From the NCBI GenBank assembly GCA_965662685.1, contig CBFIIQ010000003.1, positions 1-64,000 on the forward strand: DNA of 64,000 nucleotides, written 5' to 3'. Below, piece after piece: positions 26,526 to 35,799 of the stretch. The notes under the pieces were generated by a model. The model ran no database searches. It saw only the letters and a list, made by a program, of their open reading frames with translations, and was not told the DNA's origin. The position numbers and the translations under genes are program-made. The stretch's first letter is position 1. Each line of letters starts with the position of its first letter. This stretch comes from Eutrophocola sp965662685 (GTDB lineage: Bacteria > Pseudomonadota > Gammaproteobacteria > Pseudomonadales > Pseudohongiellaceae).

Positions 26526-27674
26526 TTGAGTAGTCAGGATTTTATCAGGCATATGGGCTATATCGGTAAAGACCTTGGGCGCCGTAAGAGTGTCTGGGAA
26601 TATTTACATATCGACTTTCCTTTATTGGTTGCTCTCCTGATATTACTCGGTTTTGGCCTGATGGTGTTGTATAGCGCCACAGATGGCAACGTCTCCATGA
26701 TGGGGCGTCAGGTAACCTTTATTATCGTTTCATTGGTCGCAATGCTCTTTATGGCGCAGCTGGATGTCCGCATTCTCAGGCGTTGGGCTCCCTGGATGTA
26801 TCTGGGAGGGATGGCGTTGCTGGTCGCTGTTATTTTCTATGGCAGTATCGGTGGCGGTGCCAGACGCTGGATCGATTTACCATTACTACCTCGCTTTCAG
26901 CCATCTGAAATTATGAAAGTGGTACTGCCACTTTGTGTCGCCGGTTACTTTTCCAAGCGAGCTATCCCCCCGCGTTTTAAACATATTTTTTGGGCCTTGG
27001 TATTAATCATGCTGCCTACCGCTCTCATAGCTATCCAGCCGGATCTTGGTACTTCCTTGCTGATAGCTGTATCCGGCCTTTTTGTTATTTTGCTCGCAGG
27101 GATTAACTGGAAACTGGTTTTTTCTTTTCTTGGTGTGGCCATACTCTCAAGCCCTGCGCTGTGGATTTTTTATATGTCCGATTATCAGAAGCAGCGAGTA
27201 AAAACCCTGTTTGACCCGCAAAGTGATCCCCTGGGTACGGGCTGGAATATTATTCAGTCACAAACAGCAATCGGGTCTGGCGGTGTTTTTGGCAAGGGTT
27301 GGCTAAATGGCGTGCAATCGCGACTGGATTTTCTTCCGGAAGGCCAGACAGATTTTATTGTAGCCGTTCTGGCAGAGGAATTTGGTTTGCTGGGAATGTT
27401 GTTTCTGCTTGTTCTGTACATCGCCATTATCGGACGTGGACTTTATATCGCAGCCACTGCCCAGGATACCTATAGCCGTTTATTGGCAGGCAGTATCATT
27501 CTTACTTTTTTTGTTTATGTGTTCGTTAATATTGGTATGGTGAGTGGAATTTTGCCTGTTGTAGGTGTGCCTTTGCCCATGGTTAGTCTGGGAGGGACCT
27601 CAATTCTGACCCTGATGGTAGGTTTTGGCATCCTGATGTCCATTCATACACATAACAAGACCCTTATTCCCTGA
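26526..27674 (+). CDS. mrdB: Rod shape-determining SEDS glycosyltransferase RodA
   Basis: Polymerises glycan strands from lipid II together with PBP2. Ten or so membrane segments run from LVALLILLGFGLMVLYSAT to ILTLMVGFGILMSI. The SEDS signatures are clear: GARRWIDL, QPSEIMK, QPDLGTSLL, and LDFLPEGQTDFIVAVLAEEFG, which contains the catalytic Asp. A TTG start with GGAG five bases upstream gives 382 residues. The stop codon is embedded in a small CCTTATT/AATAAGG dyad (27662-27680). Confidence 0.96.
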   Translation: MSSQDFIRHMGYIGKDLGRRKSVWEYLHIDFPLLVALLILLGFGLMVLYSATDGNVSMMGRQVTFIIVSLVAMLFMAQLDVRILRRWAPWMYLGGMALLVAVIFYGSIGGGARRWIDLPLLPRFQPSEIMKVVLPLCVAGYFSKRAIPPRFKHIFWALVLIMLPTALIAIQPDLGTSLLIAVSGLFVILLAGINWKLVFSFLGVAILSSPALWIFYMSDYQKQRVKTLFDPQSDPLGTGWNIIQSQTAIGSGGVFGKGWLNGVQSRLDFLPEGQTDFIVAVLAEEFGLLGMLFLLVLYIAIIGRGLYIAATAQDTYSRLLAGSIILTFFVYVFVNIGMVSGILPVVGVPLPMVSLGGTSILTLMVGFGILMSIHTHNKTLIP

Positions 27675-27700
27675 ATAAGGTATAATTTGTGCTGTTATTG

Positions 27701-28648
27701 ATGATAAGAAAGCTCTGCGTAGGAGTGAATATTCAAGTGTTTTTTTGGTCTGGTGTGACCAGATTCCTGATAATCTCCCTGGCTGCCACTCTGGCAGCCT
27801 GTGTAAGTCCAACTACCCCTCAAAAAACAGGGTCAGGTCGCTATGAAATGGCAGACGACAGCCCTGTGCTTGAACCTATTGATCTTTCTTCAGTGCCAGC
27901 GGTTATTCCAGAGCCTGTTATCCGGACTATTGCCGGTAACAAAAGCCCCTATACGGTCAACGGTAAGACTTATTATGTAATGGATACAGAGGAAGGTTAT
28001 GAGGAAACCGGTATGGCGTCCTGGTATGGCCGAAAATTTCATGGGCATCTGACTTCAAATGGTGAGATCTATGACATGTTCACTTTGACTGCGGCCCATA
28101 AATCGTTACCCATCCCCGGTTTTCTTGAGGTAACCAATCTGGATAATGGCAAGAGCGTGGTGGTCAGGGTGAATGACAGGGGGCCTTTTCATGAAGACAG
28201 GATAGTCGATCTATCCTATGCGGCAGCTGCCAGTCTGGATTATGCTGCCAATGGTACGGCGCGAGTACGGGTAAAGGCACTGCTCCCTGATTCATCTGCA
28301 ACATCTTCACCATTCACTCAACAGACTACTCCATCTGGTGGCGATACTGATGCGCAGGCAACCCAGGAACTGGTCCTGCAGGAACGAAACCGTATTGAAC
28401 AGGGGGCAGGTCTGGATTTTCTCCAGTTAGCCGCATTTAGTAATGAAAATAGTGCCATACAACTGATGAACAGGGTAAAACTGCTCACCTCATTACCGGT
28501 TTTTATTCGCAGCGATAGTGATGGCAGTACTGGAAACCTCTTGCACCGAGTGCGTCTTGGGCCCTTAAATGAGAGAATAGACCTGCAGGCATTGATCGCA
28601 GTAATTGTTGATGCAGGTCTGGGCAGGCCGTTCAGGGTCAGGCAATAA
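27701..28648 (+). CDS. rlpA: RlpA septal lytic transglycosylase lipoprotein
   Basis: Cleaves denuded glycan strands in the septum. A lipobox LAAC is followed by a linker, then the double-psi beta-barrel domain (GMASWYGRKFHGHLTSNGEIYDMF through VVRVNDRGPFHEDRIVDLS, with the catalytic Asp in NDRGPF), and a C-terminal SPOR domain (LDFLQLAAFSNENSAIQLMNRV) that binds denuded peptidoglycan. The start is uncertain: ATG 27701 puts the lipobox at residue 34; GTG 27737 (AGGAG 11 bases upstream) would give a tidy 22-residue signal. TATAAT at 27681 may hint at a promoter here. Confidence 0.94.
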   Translation: MIRKLCVGVNIQVFFWSGVTRFLIISLAATLAACVSPTTPQKTGSGRYEMADDSPVLEPIDLSSVPAVIPEPVIRTIAGNKSPYTVNGKTYYVMDTEEGYEETGMASWYGRKFHGHLTSNGEIYDMFTLTAAHKSLPIPGFLEVTNLDNGKSVVVRVNDRGPFHEDRIVDLSYAAAASLDYAANGTARVRVKALLPDSSATSSPFTQQTTPSGGDTDAQATQELVLQERNRIEQGAGLDFLQLAAFSNENSAIQLMNRVKLLTSLPVFIRSDSDGSTGNLLHRVRLGPLNERIDLQALIAVIVDAGLGRPFRVRQ

Positions 28649-28784
28649 ACACAATTTTGCCATTTTTTAGACAGACAATTATTAGACAATAAACAGTTAA
28701 AATTACAGATTAATAAATGCGCATTAAAAGAACCAATCAGAACAGATAGTAAAATCCTTTAACCAGAAACTGAAAACAATCTTC

Positions 28785-29990
28785 ATGAGGGCAAAAATGG
28801 TGAGTTTGCGAATAATATTCACGGCTATTACTTCGGTAAATTACAGGAGGTTCCTTGGGATACTTCTGTTGGCGGGTGTTTTCGCTGGCCAGGTTAATGC
28901 CCAGCAGTCAATCATTCCTCGTGCTCCCCAGATAGCGGCTACGAGCTATATTCTTATGGATGCCAAAACCGGTGAAATCCTGGTTGAGGAAAATGCCGAC
29001 ATTCCTCTCCCGCCGGCAAGTCTGACTAAAATTATGACTTCCTATGTCGCTGCCAATGAGGTTACTCAAGGTAATGTTTCGCTCGACGATCAGGTTCATG
29101 TCAGTGTCAAAGCATGGCAAATGGAAGGCTCGAAGATGTTTATCCAGGAAGGAACCCAGGTACGTCTGGAGGACCTTTTGCGAGGTATGATCATTCAGTC
29201 TGGTAATGACGCCAGTGTTGCTATCGCCGAACACATTGCTGGCAGTGAAGCCGCCTTTGCCGACATGATGAATCAGCATGCAGAATTACTGGGATTGAAT
29301 AACAGTTATTTTTTGAATGCATCGGGTTTGCCGATGGACCAACACACGATGTCAGCAAGAGATCTGGCGTTGCTGTCGAAGGCGCTGATAGAAAATTTTC
29401 CTACTCATTACGCCATGTATTCTGAGAGGGAATTTACCTTTAACGAGATACGCCAACCCAACAGGAACAGCCTGCTATTCAGGGATCGAAATGTAGACGG
29501 TATCAAAACCGGTCATACCGATGAAGCGGGCTATTGTCTGGTGGCATCGGCGACAAGAGATGATATGCGTCTGATTGCGGTTGTAATGGGGACAGACAGT
29601 ACTGATGCACGCGCCATTGAATCGCAGAAACTGCTTACCTATGGCTTCCGCTTCTACCAGACCCTGCAATTGTTTGAAAACAGTGAAGTATTATCAACTG
29701 AGCGCGTATGGTCCGGTAAAAATAATGCCGTGGATATTGGGATCAAAGACGAGGTTTATGTAACGATTCCGCGAGGTCAGGAAGATAATCTGGTTAGGGA
29801 ATTGGTGATAGATGAAACGCTGAAGGCGCCAATTAGTGCCGGGCAGGTACTTGGTAATATCAAAATCAGCCTGGCAGATCAGGTTTTTTATGACGGACCT
29901 GTAGTCGCCATGGAAGTCATAGAAAGAGGCAGCTTTATCAAACGAATTATGGACTTCCTGCACTTGTTTTTCCTCAGTCTGTTTGGCTAA
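28785..29990 (+). CDS. dacA: D-alanyl-D-alanine carboxypeptidase (PBP5/6 type)
   Basis: Removes terminal D-Ala from peptidoglycan pentapeptides. After a signal ending VNAQ, motif 1 is ASLTKIM (SxxK), motif 2 is SGN (QSGNDASVAIAEH), and motif 3 is KTG (GIKTGHTDEAGYCL). The C-terminal PBP5_C domain (VWSGKNNAVDIGIKDEVYVTIPRG) is followed by an amphipathic membrane-anchoring helix (FIKRIMDFLHLFFLSLF). The 401-residue length is normal. It follows rlpA by 136 bases, a spacing that leaves room for its own promoter. Confidence 0.96.
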   Translation: MRAKMVSLRIIFTAITSVNYRRFLGILLLAGVFAGQVNAQQSIIPRAPQIAATSYILMDAKTGEILVEENADIPLPPASLTKIMTSYVAANEVTQGNVSLDDQVHVSVKAWQMEGSKMFIQEGTQVRLEDLLRGMIIQSGNDASVAIAEHIAGSEAAFADMMNQHAELLGLNNSYFLNASGLPMDQHTMSARDLALLSKALIENFPTHYAMYSEREFTFNEIRQPNRNSLLFRDRNVDGIKTGHTDEAGYCLVASATRDDMRLIAVVMGTDSTDARAIESQKLLTYGFRFYQTLQLFENSEVLSTERVWSGKNNAVDIGIKDEVYVTIPRGQEDNLVRELVIDETLKAPISAGQVLGNIKISLADQVFYDGPVVAMEVIERGSFIKRIMDFLHLFFLSLFG

Positions 29991-30042
29991 TGGTAAGAAT
30001 TATCTGGGCGCTGGACGTCCAGCAGAAAAGACGATACGTAGT

Positions 30043-30312
30043 ATGGAACAGGAACAATCCCCCAAAATAGAATATCCCTGCCGTTACCCTATTAAGGTCA
30101 TGGGACTTGATGTTGATGAATTCAGTACTGCTATTGTTGATATCGTTCGTCAACATGCACCGGAGCTTGCAGAAGAAGACATTAATTTTCGACCAAGTCG
30201 GCATGGCAAATACCTGGCTGTAAATGTCATTATCACTGCCCGCTCATTGGAGCAGATTCAGGCTATCTTTGACGATTTGAAGGCCAGTGGTCGTGTGGCC
30301 ATGGTCATATAG
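30043..30312 (+). CDS. ybeD: YbeD/DUF493 family protein
   Basis: An 89-residue protein; family members lie between dacA and lipB. The core is YPIKVMGLDVDEFSTAIVDIVRQHAPELAEEDINFRPSRHGKYLAVNVIITARS. Its function is unknown (an ACT-like fold, sometimes suggested to act with lipoate metabolism). ATG 30043 is preferred to a longer open frame that starts inside dacA, because the extra residues are not part of the conserved core. Confidence 0.9.
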   Translation: MEQEQSPKIEYPCRYPIKVMGLDVDEFSTAIVDIVRQHAPELAEEDINFRPSRHGKYLAVNVIITARSLEQIQAIFDDLKASGRVAMVI

Positions 30313-30393
30313 CCAGTCATACAGATAGTCGAACAAATAGTCATATAAAGGCTGCTTTAACAGATCACGCAGCACCATTCTTGAAGAGGTAGT

Positions 30394-31038
30394 GTGACCA
30401 GCATTCTTGTACCAAGCCATATTGATGAACTGGCATTCAGAGACCTCGGTCTGGCTGATTATTCAGAAACCTGGAATGCCATGAAATCATTCACGATTGA
30501 GCGCATTTCGGGGCAACAGGATGAGTGCTGGTTGCTGCAGCACAAGCCTGTTTTCACCCTTGGTCAGGCTGGTCTGAAAGAACATATTATCGACCCCCAT
30601 GGTATTCCTGTGGTTGAAAGCGACCGCGGTGGGCAGGTTACTTATCATGGACCGGGACAACTGGTTGCCTATCTTCTGCTTGATATCAAGCGCCGAAAAA
30701 AAGGTATTCGACAACTGGTAGATGTCATTGAACAAAGTATTATTGAAGTGCTTGCTGATTTTTCCATTTCTGCCTCAACCCGCAAGGGCGCACCTGGTGT
30801 CTATGTCAATGATGACAAGATTGCCGCGCTTGGTTTGAGAATCAAGAATGGCTGCTCCTACCATGGCTTAAGTCTGAATGTTGATATGGATCTTGAGCCA
30901 TTCAGCTATATTAACCCCTGTGGCTATGCCGGACTTGGGGTTACCCAGATTCGCCAGTTTGTCACGGATTACCCAAACGATCTCATGGCAGAAACCAGCG
31001 CCAGGTTAAGCAAGGTGCTGTCAAACAATCTGTTATAA
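30394..31038 (+). CDS. lipB: Octanoyltransferase
   Basis: Transfers octanoate from acyl carrier protein to lipoyl domains. Signatures are RGGQVTYHGPGQLVAYLLLD, KGAPGVYV and DKIAALGLRIKNGCSYHGLSLNV with the invariant Lys, and Cys in NPCGYAGLGVTQ. GTG start with AGAGGT just upstream. At 214 residues it has standard length. It is followed by lipA after 33 bases, the usual coupling in lipoate synthesis. Confidence 0.96.
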   Translation: MTSILVPSHIDELAFRDLGLADYSETWNAMKSFTIERISGQQDECWLLQHKPVFTLGQAGLKEHIIDPHGIPVVESDRGGQVTYHGPGQLVAYLLLDIKRRKKGIRQLVDVIEQSIIEVLADFSISASTRKGAPGVYVNDDKIAALGLRIKNGCSYHGLSLNVDMDLEPFSYINPCGYAGLGVTQIRQFVTDYPNDLMAETSARLSKVLSNNLL

Positions 31039-31071
31039 TTCTTTTCTTTTTAACTTTTCAGTAATTCAATT

Positions 31072-32031
31072 ATGCCAAATACAGATAACGTCAAACCTGT
31101 TGTACAGGGTGAAAAACTACGTGGTGCAGACAAGGTAGCGCGCATTCCGATAAAAATTATTCCGACTGTGGAAATGCCACGCAAGCCGGCGTGGATTCGT
31201 GTCACTCTCGGTAATAATGAAAAAGTAGACAAGATCCGTCAGACCCTGCGCAAGCACAAGCTCAGCTCGGTGTGCGAGGAGGCCTCGTGCCCCAATCTGG
31301 GTGAATGTTTCAGCAATGGTACGGCTACTTTCATGATTATGGGAGATATCTGTACGCGTCGCTGTCCGTTTTGTGATGTCGCCCATGGCCGGCCGAATGC
31401 CCTGATGGAAAATGAGCCCCTGGAACTTGCAGAGGCGATCGCAGAAATGGGGCTTACTTACGTGGTAGTGACTTCAGTGGACCGTGATGACTTGCGTGAT
31501 GGCGGTGCAGATCATTTTGCTCGCTGTATCGCGGAAACCCGCCGTCTCAATACAGGTATCAAGGTTGAAGTATTAGTACCTGATTTCCGTGGCAGGGGCG
31601 ATATTGCAATCGATATTCTTTCGCGTACCACACCGGATGTGTTTAACCACAATCTGGAAACTGTGCCCCGACTGTATAAACAGGTTCGACCCGGTTCGGA
31701 TTATCAGTGGTCTCTTGACCTGCTAAAAAAATATAAACAGATGGCGCCTGATGTGCTGACCAAATCCGGAATCATGGTTGGCGTGGGCGAGACAAGGGAG
31801 GAGGTATTACAGGTAATGGAAGATATGTACGCTCACAACATCGACATGGTGACCATAGGTCAATATCTTCAGCCATCCCGGGATCATTTGCCAGTGGATC
31901 GTTTTGTCCATCCGGATGAATTTGAAGAATATGCTCAGATAGGCGAAAAGATGGGATTCCATCATGTTGCCAGTGGTCCCATGGTGCGCTCCAGCTACCA
32001 TGCTGATAAACAGGCAAAACTGTCAGACTAG
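31072..32031 (+). CDS. lipA: Lipoyl synthase (radical SAM)
   Basis: Inserts two sulfurs into octanoyl groups. The auxiliary cluster ligands are CEEASCPNLGEC, the radical-SAM cluster is CTRRCPFC, and the C-terminal RSSY motif that ligates the auxiliary cluster is in MVRSSYHADKQ. GTATFMIMGD and VGVGETREEV are family-typical. At 319 residues it has normal length. An SDR gene begins 5 bases after its stop. Confidence 0.97.
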   Translation: MPNTDNVKPVVQGEKLRGADKVARIPIKIIPTVEMPRKPAWIRVTLGNNEKVDKIRQTLRKHKLSSVCEEASCPNLGECFSNGTATFMIMGDICTRRCPFCDVAHGRPNALMENEPLELAEAIAEMGLTYVVVTSVDRDDLRDGGADHFARCIAETRRLNTGIKVEVLVPDFRGRGDIAIDILSRTTPDVFNHNLETVPRLYKQVRPGSDYQWSLDLLKKYKQMAPDVLTKSGIMVGVGETREEVLQVMEDMYAHNIDMVTIGQYLQPSRDHLPVDRFVHPDEFEEYAQIGEKMGFHHVASGPMVRSSYHADKQAKLSD

Positions 32032-32036
32032 CCCCG

Positions 32037-32849
32037 ATGAGCAAACTGCTGAATAAGGTTGTTTTCATTACCGGTGCTGCGGGCGGTATTGGTTTGGCAG
32101 CGGCAAAACTCTTTTTACAGGAAGGTGCCTCCGTGATTATGGCTGATCGGGATGCAGACCTGTTGGAAGATGCCAGGGTAAGCATGGAAGAGTTTACTAA
32201 AGCAGAAGGTACTAAAGGTGTTGGTGGCAGTTTTAATATAGTAAAAACAGATGTTACCAGTCAGGAAGAAATTGAGCAGACCATCGCTCATATCCAAACA
32301 AAGTTTAATCGTATTGATGTGGCAGTACTTAATGCAGGCATCCCCGGCGCCAATATGCCACTGGAAGAATACCCGGTAGATTTATTTGACCAGGTGATGG
32401 CGGTCAATATGCGGGGTGTCTGGCTGGCAATGCGTTCAGTTATTCCTCAAATGAAGCAGCAAAAATGTGGCAGCATCATTATGACCTCCTCCATTCAGGG
32501 CTTGTCGGCATTGCCAGGGACGACAGCTTATACCACCAGCAAACATGCCCTGGTCGGCATGATGAAAGGGGCTGCACTGGAGCTGGCTGAATTTGGCATC
32601 AGGGTTAATGCAGTTCATCCTGGCTATGTAGAAACGCCAATGATGGAGGCGATTCATCATGCAGTGGTGCCGGATGCTCCGGAAAAATTTCAGGCAAGTA
32701 TTGCCGCTTCTGTACCAATGGGGCGCTATGCGAAAGCGCATGAAATTGCTCGACTGATGTTGTTTCTGGCCAGTGATGATTCCAGTTATTCAACTGGTAG
32801 CAGCTTCCTTGCAGACGGTGGCATTTTAGCGGCCTTGCCAACCTCCTAG
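32037..32849 (+). CDS. Short-chain dehydrogenase/reductase
   Basis: NAD(P)-dependent oxidoreductase, substrate unknown. The cofactor site is TGAAGGIGLA (residues ~12-21), followed by NAGIPG, an MTSSIQG catalytic Ser, and YTTSKHALVG with the catalytic Tyr and Lys; the C-terminal DGG (LADGGILAAL) is classical. At 270 residues it has classical-SDR length. It probably shares a transcript with lipA, although this is not a conserved pairing that I know. Confidence 0.93.
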   Translation: MSKLLNKVVFITGAAGGIGLAAAKLFLQEGASVIMADRDADLLEDARVSMEEFTKAEGTKGVGGSFNIVKTDVTSQEEIEQTIAHIQTKFNRIDVAVLNAGIPGANMPLEEYPVDLFDQVMAVNMRGVWLAMRSVIPQMKQQKCGSIIMTSSIQGLSALPGTTAYTTSKHALVGMMKGAALELAEFGIRVNAVHPGYVETPMMEAIHHAVVPDAPEKFQASIAASVPMGRYAKAHEIARLMLFLASDDSSYSTGSSFLADGGILAALPTS

Positions 32850-32867
32850 ATTTTCCCAGCCTTTCAA

Positions 32868-33905
32868 TTAGTATTTATCGGAGCTGGTCTCGATCGCCGT
32901 ATGGGTACTGGTCAGATGAAGAATTATGCTGGTCAATTCATCCCAGGGCTTAAGATTCATCAGTCCTTTTACCGATTGGTCGACATTACGCGCCTTGATC
33001 AACATTTTTTCCAGACTACTTATACTGTGATTACGAAGTGCATGACCAACGATTGACATTCTGTTTTGCCAAACTCTTTCTGATTGCATAACCCCGTTAA
33101 TATTCTGTCCCTGACAAATTTTTTCCTGCATCCGTAACAGGGTCCTGATTTCACGGATCAGGAAAAACAGTATTTTTAAGGGATCATCACCTTCAGCGCG
33201 TAAATGATTGAGTATATTCAATGCCTTGCCACCTTGACCGGCAAGGCTGGCATCAGCCAGGGCAAAAACGTTGAAGCGCGAACTGTCGGCGACAGCTCTG
33301 GCGACAAAATCCCTGGTCAGCATTTTGTTACCTGCAAGTAACGCAAGTTTGTCAATTTCCTGGGCAGCGGCTAGCAAGTTACCCTCTACACGCTGACAGA
33401 TGATCTCGATACTGTCCTGGTCAGCAGTTAACCCGACGCGTTTTATCCGTTGTGCTACCCAACCTGGAAGTTGTTGGGCATTAACCGGCCATACCTGAAC
33501 AACGACACCTCTGGACTCTATTGCCTTGAACCATTTTGTGGAAAGTGCTGGTTTCTCGATTCTGCCACTGCTAATCAGCAGTAAATTATCCTCACCGGGA
33601 TCTTCGGCAAAGGTTTGTAAGGCTTTTTTTGCCTCGTTATCCAGTTTTGGTGAATGCAGTCGCAGATCAATGAGTTTGCGATCCGCGAAAAGTGACAGGC
33701 TGTTGGCTGATTCCAGAAGGATACCCCAGTTAAACTGGGCACTGACATCATGTACTTCACGTTCGGTAAAGCCTTGCTGTTTGGCTATGTGCCGGACACT
33801 GTCGAGAGTTTCCTGGACCAGCAGGGTCTCGTCACCTGAGATCCAGACTAGCGCAGGCAATTTTTTTGCCAGTTGGGAAGAGAGTTGTTCGGGTTTAACA
33901 ATCAT
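32868..33905 (-). CDS. holA: DNA polymerase III subunit delta
   Basis: Clamp-loader subunit that opens the beta clamp. The patterns ALVWISGDETLLVQETLDSVR, SADRKLIDLRLHSPK-like strand (SLFADRKLIDLRL), LLISSGRIEKPALSTKW, VAQRIKRVGL and GNLLAAAQEIDKLALL match the family; length 345 is normal. In E. coli and Pseudomonas holA normally lies beside lptE and nadD on the same strand; here it is on the other strand about 10 kb from nadD, so the cluster has been rearranged. It is convergent with the SDR gene. Confidence 0.93.
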   Translation of the reverse strand: MIVKPEQLSSQLAKKLPALVWISGDETLLVQETLDSVRHIAKQQGFTEREVHDVSAQFNWGILLESANSLSLFADRKLIDLRLHSPKLDNEAKKALQTFAEDPGEDNLLLISSGRIEKPALSTKWFKAIESRGVVVQVWPVNAQQLPGWVAQRIKRVGLTADQDSIEIICQRVEGNLLAAAQEIDKLALLAGNKMLTRDFVARAVADSSRFNVFALADASLAGQGGKALNILNHLRAEGDDPLKILFFLIREIRTLLRMQEKICQGQNINGVMQSERVWQNRMSIVGHALRNHSISSLEKMLIKARNVDQSVKGLMNLKPWDELTSIILHLTSTHTAIETSSDKY

Positions 33906-33971
33906 GTGCGATCATTCTAGCGAAGGGCAATGATGCATAAAAGCATAATCATGATTCTTTGCTGACAAAGT

Positions 33972-35696
33972 TCAGGTATCACTTGTAGTAGCTGGATTTT
34001 CACCGTCATCTGACAGTCTTTGCTGTGCATCCTGTAACAGTTCAATATTGGTTTTATCACTGACATCGGATTCAATGACTTCACCTTCCGCATTACGCTG
34101 CAGAGATTCCCGAACTGAATTGAGTCTTCTTGCAGCTTTCCAGAGATGGCGGCATGCGCGTTTTACCTGATTGGCATACTGCAGAAGGATGTCCATCTGG
34201 GAGATTTCCAGATTACCAAACGAGGCATTGAGCAGTATCGCTTCTTTCAGAGTATCGTATTTCTTTTCCACTTCAGCATAGCTGTCCGGGCTTTTTATCG
34301 CCTGCGGGGTATTGTCGGGCGTGAGCGAACCCAGATGGCGGTCAGCGGCTGAAATAAAATCATGAAAAGCGGTATTAAAGTCTCTTTCCTGATGTTGCAT
34401 TGTGATTTCACCAAGGCGGGCGATATCTTCTGAAATCTCAACAGTAAGAATATATTCCTGTAAGGAATGCATCAGGCTCATCAAGGCTTCAGAAATAAAG
34501 GAAGTTAATTCATTTTTATTCAGCTCTGCAGAAAATTTGCCAATTTGACTCCCCAGGTTTCGAATGATGGCACTTTGAGTTTTGAAATCGTAATCATTCA
34601 AACGCAGGTTTTTCTGTAATAAATCCACACACATGGTCGCGATACGACTTAACTCAAGGGAAAGGGTATCAACCGCGATATAGGGCAGGGCCAGTACATT
34701 TTTATCAAGGTATCGCGGTTTGGACTCGGTTTCCTCCTGGGTCTGAAAGCGGCGATTAAGGAACCGGACCATTCGACTGGAAAGCGGCCACATCAGAATC
34801 ACGCCCAGCACATTAAAGGTGGTATGAAATATTGCCAAAGAGACGGCTGGTGATGTGTCCAGACCAAACGCCGATTGAACCGTAGCGCCGAGCCATAGTA
34901 TTGGACCAAGGACTATCAGGGCAGCGAGTGCCGTAATGAGATTAAACATTACATGTGCCGAGGCAACTCTTTTGGCGGTGGAGGTCGCCCCGAAAACTGA
35001 AATTATTGCTGTTGTCGTAGTCCCAAGATTTGCACCAATAACCATGGCCGCTGCAATGTTGTAGGGTACCAGTCCACTTTCTGCAGCACTCAGGGCAACC
35101 ACCATCGCCGCACTGGAAGACTGCATTACCGTCGTGAGCAAGAAACCTGCAATCAGGTAGGTGAGCACCAGTAAAATGGTGAGTTCCTGGGCGTCTGGCA
35201 GGGCAATATTGTCGGAAAGTGATTCAAACGCTGATTTGAGAAAGCCAATTCCCAGAAATAACAGGCCAAAGCCGACGGTGGCTTGCCCTGAAAAGCCGCG
35301 CCTGGTTTCCTTGCCCGTCAGTTTAAGGATAGCGCCAATGCCAACCATTGGCAGGGCCAGGGCTTCTATGTTTAATTTAAAACCAATCAGAGCAACGATC
35401 CATGCCGTCATAGTGGTTCCGACATTGCTGCCAAAGATTACCCATATCGCTCTTTCAAGACTGAGCATGCCAGCATTGGCAAAACCTATGGTCGCGACGG
35501 TGACAGCACTTGAGGATTGCACAATGCCGGTGATGAGGAAGCCGGAGAAAAGTCCGCGCGCCCGCGTATTGGTCCACAGCGCAAGGATATCGCGCAGGGT
35601 ATTACCGGCAGCCAGCTTGAGACCATCTGTCATCAGACCCATACCGATGAGAAGAAGGCCAAGGCCGCCGATTAAATTTCCAATTGATGAAATCAT
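33972..35696 (-). CDS. Na/Pi cotransporter family protein with PhoU-like C-terminus
   Basis: Sodium-dependent phosphate transporter family (NptA/YjbB-like). The membrane half has two inverted repeats with GLLLIGMGLMTDGLKLAAG, TGIVQSSSAVTVATIGFANAG, and the second repeat TVMQSSSAAMVVALSAAESG; paired QSSSA motifs are the ion/phosphate site. From about residue 330 a helical cytoplasmic region resembles PhoU. The C-terminal 40 residues are acidic. It ends 67 bases before holA's start on the same strand, so they may be co-transcribed. Confidence 0.93.
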   Translation of the reverse strand: MISSIGNLIGGLGLLLIGMGLMTDGLKLAAGNTLRDILALWTNTRARGLFSGFLITGIVQSSSAVTVATIGFANAGMLSLERAIWVIFGSNVGTTMTAWIVALIGFKLNIEALALPMVGIGAILKLTGKETRRGFSGQATVGFGLLFLGIGFLKSAFESLSDNIALPDAQELTILLVLTYLIAGFLLTTVMQSSSAAMVVALSAAESGLVPYNIAAAMVIGANLGTTTTAIISVFGATSTAKRVASAHVMFNLITALAALIVLGPILWLGATVQSAFGLDTSPAVSLAIFHTTFNVLGVILMWPLSSRMVRFLNRRFQTQEETESKPRYLDKNVLALPYIAVDTLSLELSRIATMCVDLLQKNLRLNDYDFKTQSAIIRNLGSQIGKFSAELNKNELTSFISEALMSLMHSLQEYILTVEISEDIARLGEITMQHQERDFNTAFHDFISAADRHLGSLTPDNTPQAIKSPDSYAEVEKKYDTLKEAILLNASFGNLEISQMDILLQYANQVKRACRHLWKAARRLNSVRESLQRNAEGEVIESDVSDKTNIELLQDAQQRLSDDGENPATTSDT

Positions 35697-35799
35697 GGGC
35701 GGGAATATTACCCTATTTCCCAGGTGCCTAATTAATATGAATCAAAAAACATATTTCAGGATCAAGTAGACTGCCAGTTTAAGCATAGATGAGACCCTC

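Noticed and set aside
27662..27686. CCTTATT/AATAAGG dyad followed by TATAAT near the rodA stop
   Set aside because: Could hint at a promoter, but there is no matching -35 element and the stem is AT-rich; left as a remark under rlpA.
29983..30042. Longer version of ybeD overlapping dacA
   Set aside because: The added residues do not belong to the conserved DUF493 core; ATG 30043 is used.
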